This document shows positions 63,219 through 64,000 of a stretch of 64,000 bases of DNA, piece after piece. Positions within the stretch are counted from its first letter, which is position 1. The number at the start of each line of letters is the position of its first letter. The notes beneath the pieces are model-generated. The model was given only the letters and a program-made list of their open reading frames with translations. It searched no databases and was not told where the DNA came from. The stretch is taken from the NCBI RefSeq assembly GCF_000176035.2, contig NC_015675.1, positions 3,786,001 to 3,850,000 on the forward strand. The letters run 5' to 3'. Origin of the DNA: Mesorhizobium opportunistum WSM2075 (lineage in GTDB: Bacteria > Pseudomonadota > Alphaproteobacteria > Rhizobiales > Rhizobiaceae). The position numbers were made by a program, and so were the translations under genes.

Positions 63219-63548
63219 ATGACCGCTCTCAACGAAGCCCGTCACACGGCTGAATTCATTATCTCGGAAGACGACGGCCACATCTCGCGCGAAAGCCTTC
63301 CCGCCGGCGGCACGCTGAAGGCCGGCGAGGTCGTCAAGATCACCTCCAACGCGCTGGTCTCCTACAACGGCACCGGCACCGTCGTCGGCGTTGCCATCAA
63401 CGCCGCCGAAGACGGCGACCTGGTCGCCTATGTCGCCCGTCTGGCCGAGGTCAACGGCAACATGCTGACCTCGACCGAGGCCACCGACGGCCTGCTCGAT
63501 GCCGGCGCGCTCGCCGGCCTCGCCACGCTGCACATCATCGTCCGCTGA
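63219..63548 (+). CDS. Head decoration protein (gpD-like)
   Basis: The 109-residue product (MTALNEARHTAEFIISEDD) has the gpD order: HTAEFIISEDDGHISRESLPAGGTLKAGEVVKI then VVGVAINAAEDGDLVAYVARLAEVNG, the beta-tulip-type decoration fold. It directly precedes the major capsid gene, as lambda D precedes E. AAAGGAAATTCCCCC stands upstream. Confidence 0.88.
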   Translation: MTALNEARHTAEFIISEDDGHISRESLPAGGTLKAGEVVKITSNALVSYNGTGTVVGVAINAAEDGDLVAYVARLAEVNGNMLTSTEATDGLLDAGALAGLATLHIIVR

Positions 63549-63609
63549 CAGCGGGCATTCTTTCCCCACAACCGCCCGCTTGAAGAGCGGCGATCCGAAG
63601 GAACACCAT

Positions 63610-64000
63610 CATGCCCATGCTCGACATCTTCAATGACGATGCCTTCAGCGTCGTCTCGCTCACCGATTCCATCAACAAGCTGAAGTTCGTGCCCGGCCGC
63701 CTCGGCCAGCTCGGCCTGTTCCAGGAAAGCGGCGTGACCACGACGACGGTCGCCATCGAGGAGCGCGACGGCGTCCTCAAGCTGATCGCGCCGACGGCGC
63801 GCGGCGGCCCTGGCACCACGCTCGACAAGACGCTGCGCAGCGCCCGTCCGTTCCTCGTGCCGCATTTCGAGATCAACGACGCCGTCTATGCCGAGGAAGT
63901 TCAGAACGTCCGCGCCTGGGGCTCGATGACCGAACTCGACACGGTGATGGGCAAGGTCGGCGAGCGGCTGACCACGCACACGCAGTCGATGGAAGCGACC
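63610..64000 (+). CDS. Major capsid protein (gpE-like), N-terminal part
   Basis: The first 130 residues (MPMLDIFNDDAFSVVSLTDS) match the start of lambda GpE-type capsid proteins (INKLKFVPGRLGQLGLFQESGVTTTTVAIEERDGVLKLI). The GPGTTLDKTLRSARPFLVPHFEINDAVYAEEVQNVRAWGS region is also typical. The frame runs off the right edge. Confidence 0.92.

Noticed and set aside
34463..64000. Gene transfer agent instead of prophage
   Set aside because: An integrase beside a tRNA, a lysogeny-type control region and replication genes are present, which gene transfer agent clusters lack.

Overview
The window looks like the chromosome of a high-GC alphaproteobacterium of the order Rhizobiales, most likely Mesorhizobium or a close relative. 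The reasons are the aerobic (CobN-type) cobalamin genes, a 14-subunit nuo operon whose NuoE carries a long C-terminal extension, the order nuoN-birA-rnj-mce-DUF1467-proS-lolC-lolD, and dispersed palindromic repeats of the rhizobial type. The genus is inferred from gene content and order; no search was run.

Bases 1-5500 hold a leftward cobalamin operon. A cobalamin riboswitch (about 5285-5470) is followed by a DUF1636 metal-binding protein, cobW, cobN and the start of cobG, which runs off the left edge. cobN carries two in-frame insertions of palindromic repeat elements. A YcaQ/AlkX-type DNA glycosylase follows at 5513-6712.

Bases 7046-23205 hold the complete nuoA-N operon for respiratory complex I. 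It has two extra genes: one between nuoF and nuoG whose product shares a C-terminal domain with NuoE, and a small membrane-protein gene between nuoH and nuoI. Next come birA, ribonuclease J, a leftward MBL-fold hydrolase that interrupts the series, methylmalonyl-CoA epimerase, DUF1467, prolyl-tRNA synthetase, lolC and lolD, an M50-family membrane protease and lipB (leftward).

From a tRNA-Leu(GAG) at 34378-34462 to the right edge lies a prophage of about 29.5 kb that is incomplete here. It begins with a tyrosine integrase next to the tRNA. A leftward early block (35931-42297) encodes a repeat protein with 19 units of 27 bp, an HNH nuclease, SSB, a GapR homologue, a DnaN-like sliding clamp and an HD hydrolase. 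The control region (42300-43830) has an Arc-type and two XRE-type regulators and three copies of a 16-bp operator-like sequence. A rightward block follows with a toprim primase, a GcrA homologue, an SF2 helicase, a DNA methyltransferase, an ASCH protein and a P4-type primase-helicase, then a frameshifted cytosine-5 methyltransferase. The last block is lambda-like packaging and head genes: terminase small and large subunits, gpW-like connector, portal, S49 protease, decoration protein and the start of the major capsid protein. Tail and lysis genes and the right attachment site lie beyond the window.

The most unusual content is as follows. Repeat elements are translated in frame inside three different proteins, two on the prophage and one chromosomal. 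The prophage combines homologues of two alphaproteobacterial cell-cycle or chromosome factors (GapR and GcrA) with its own sliding clamp and DNA methyltransferases. The GAATASG-xx minisatellite protein varies at only two residues per repeat.
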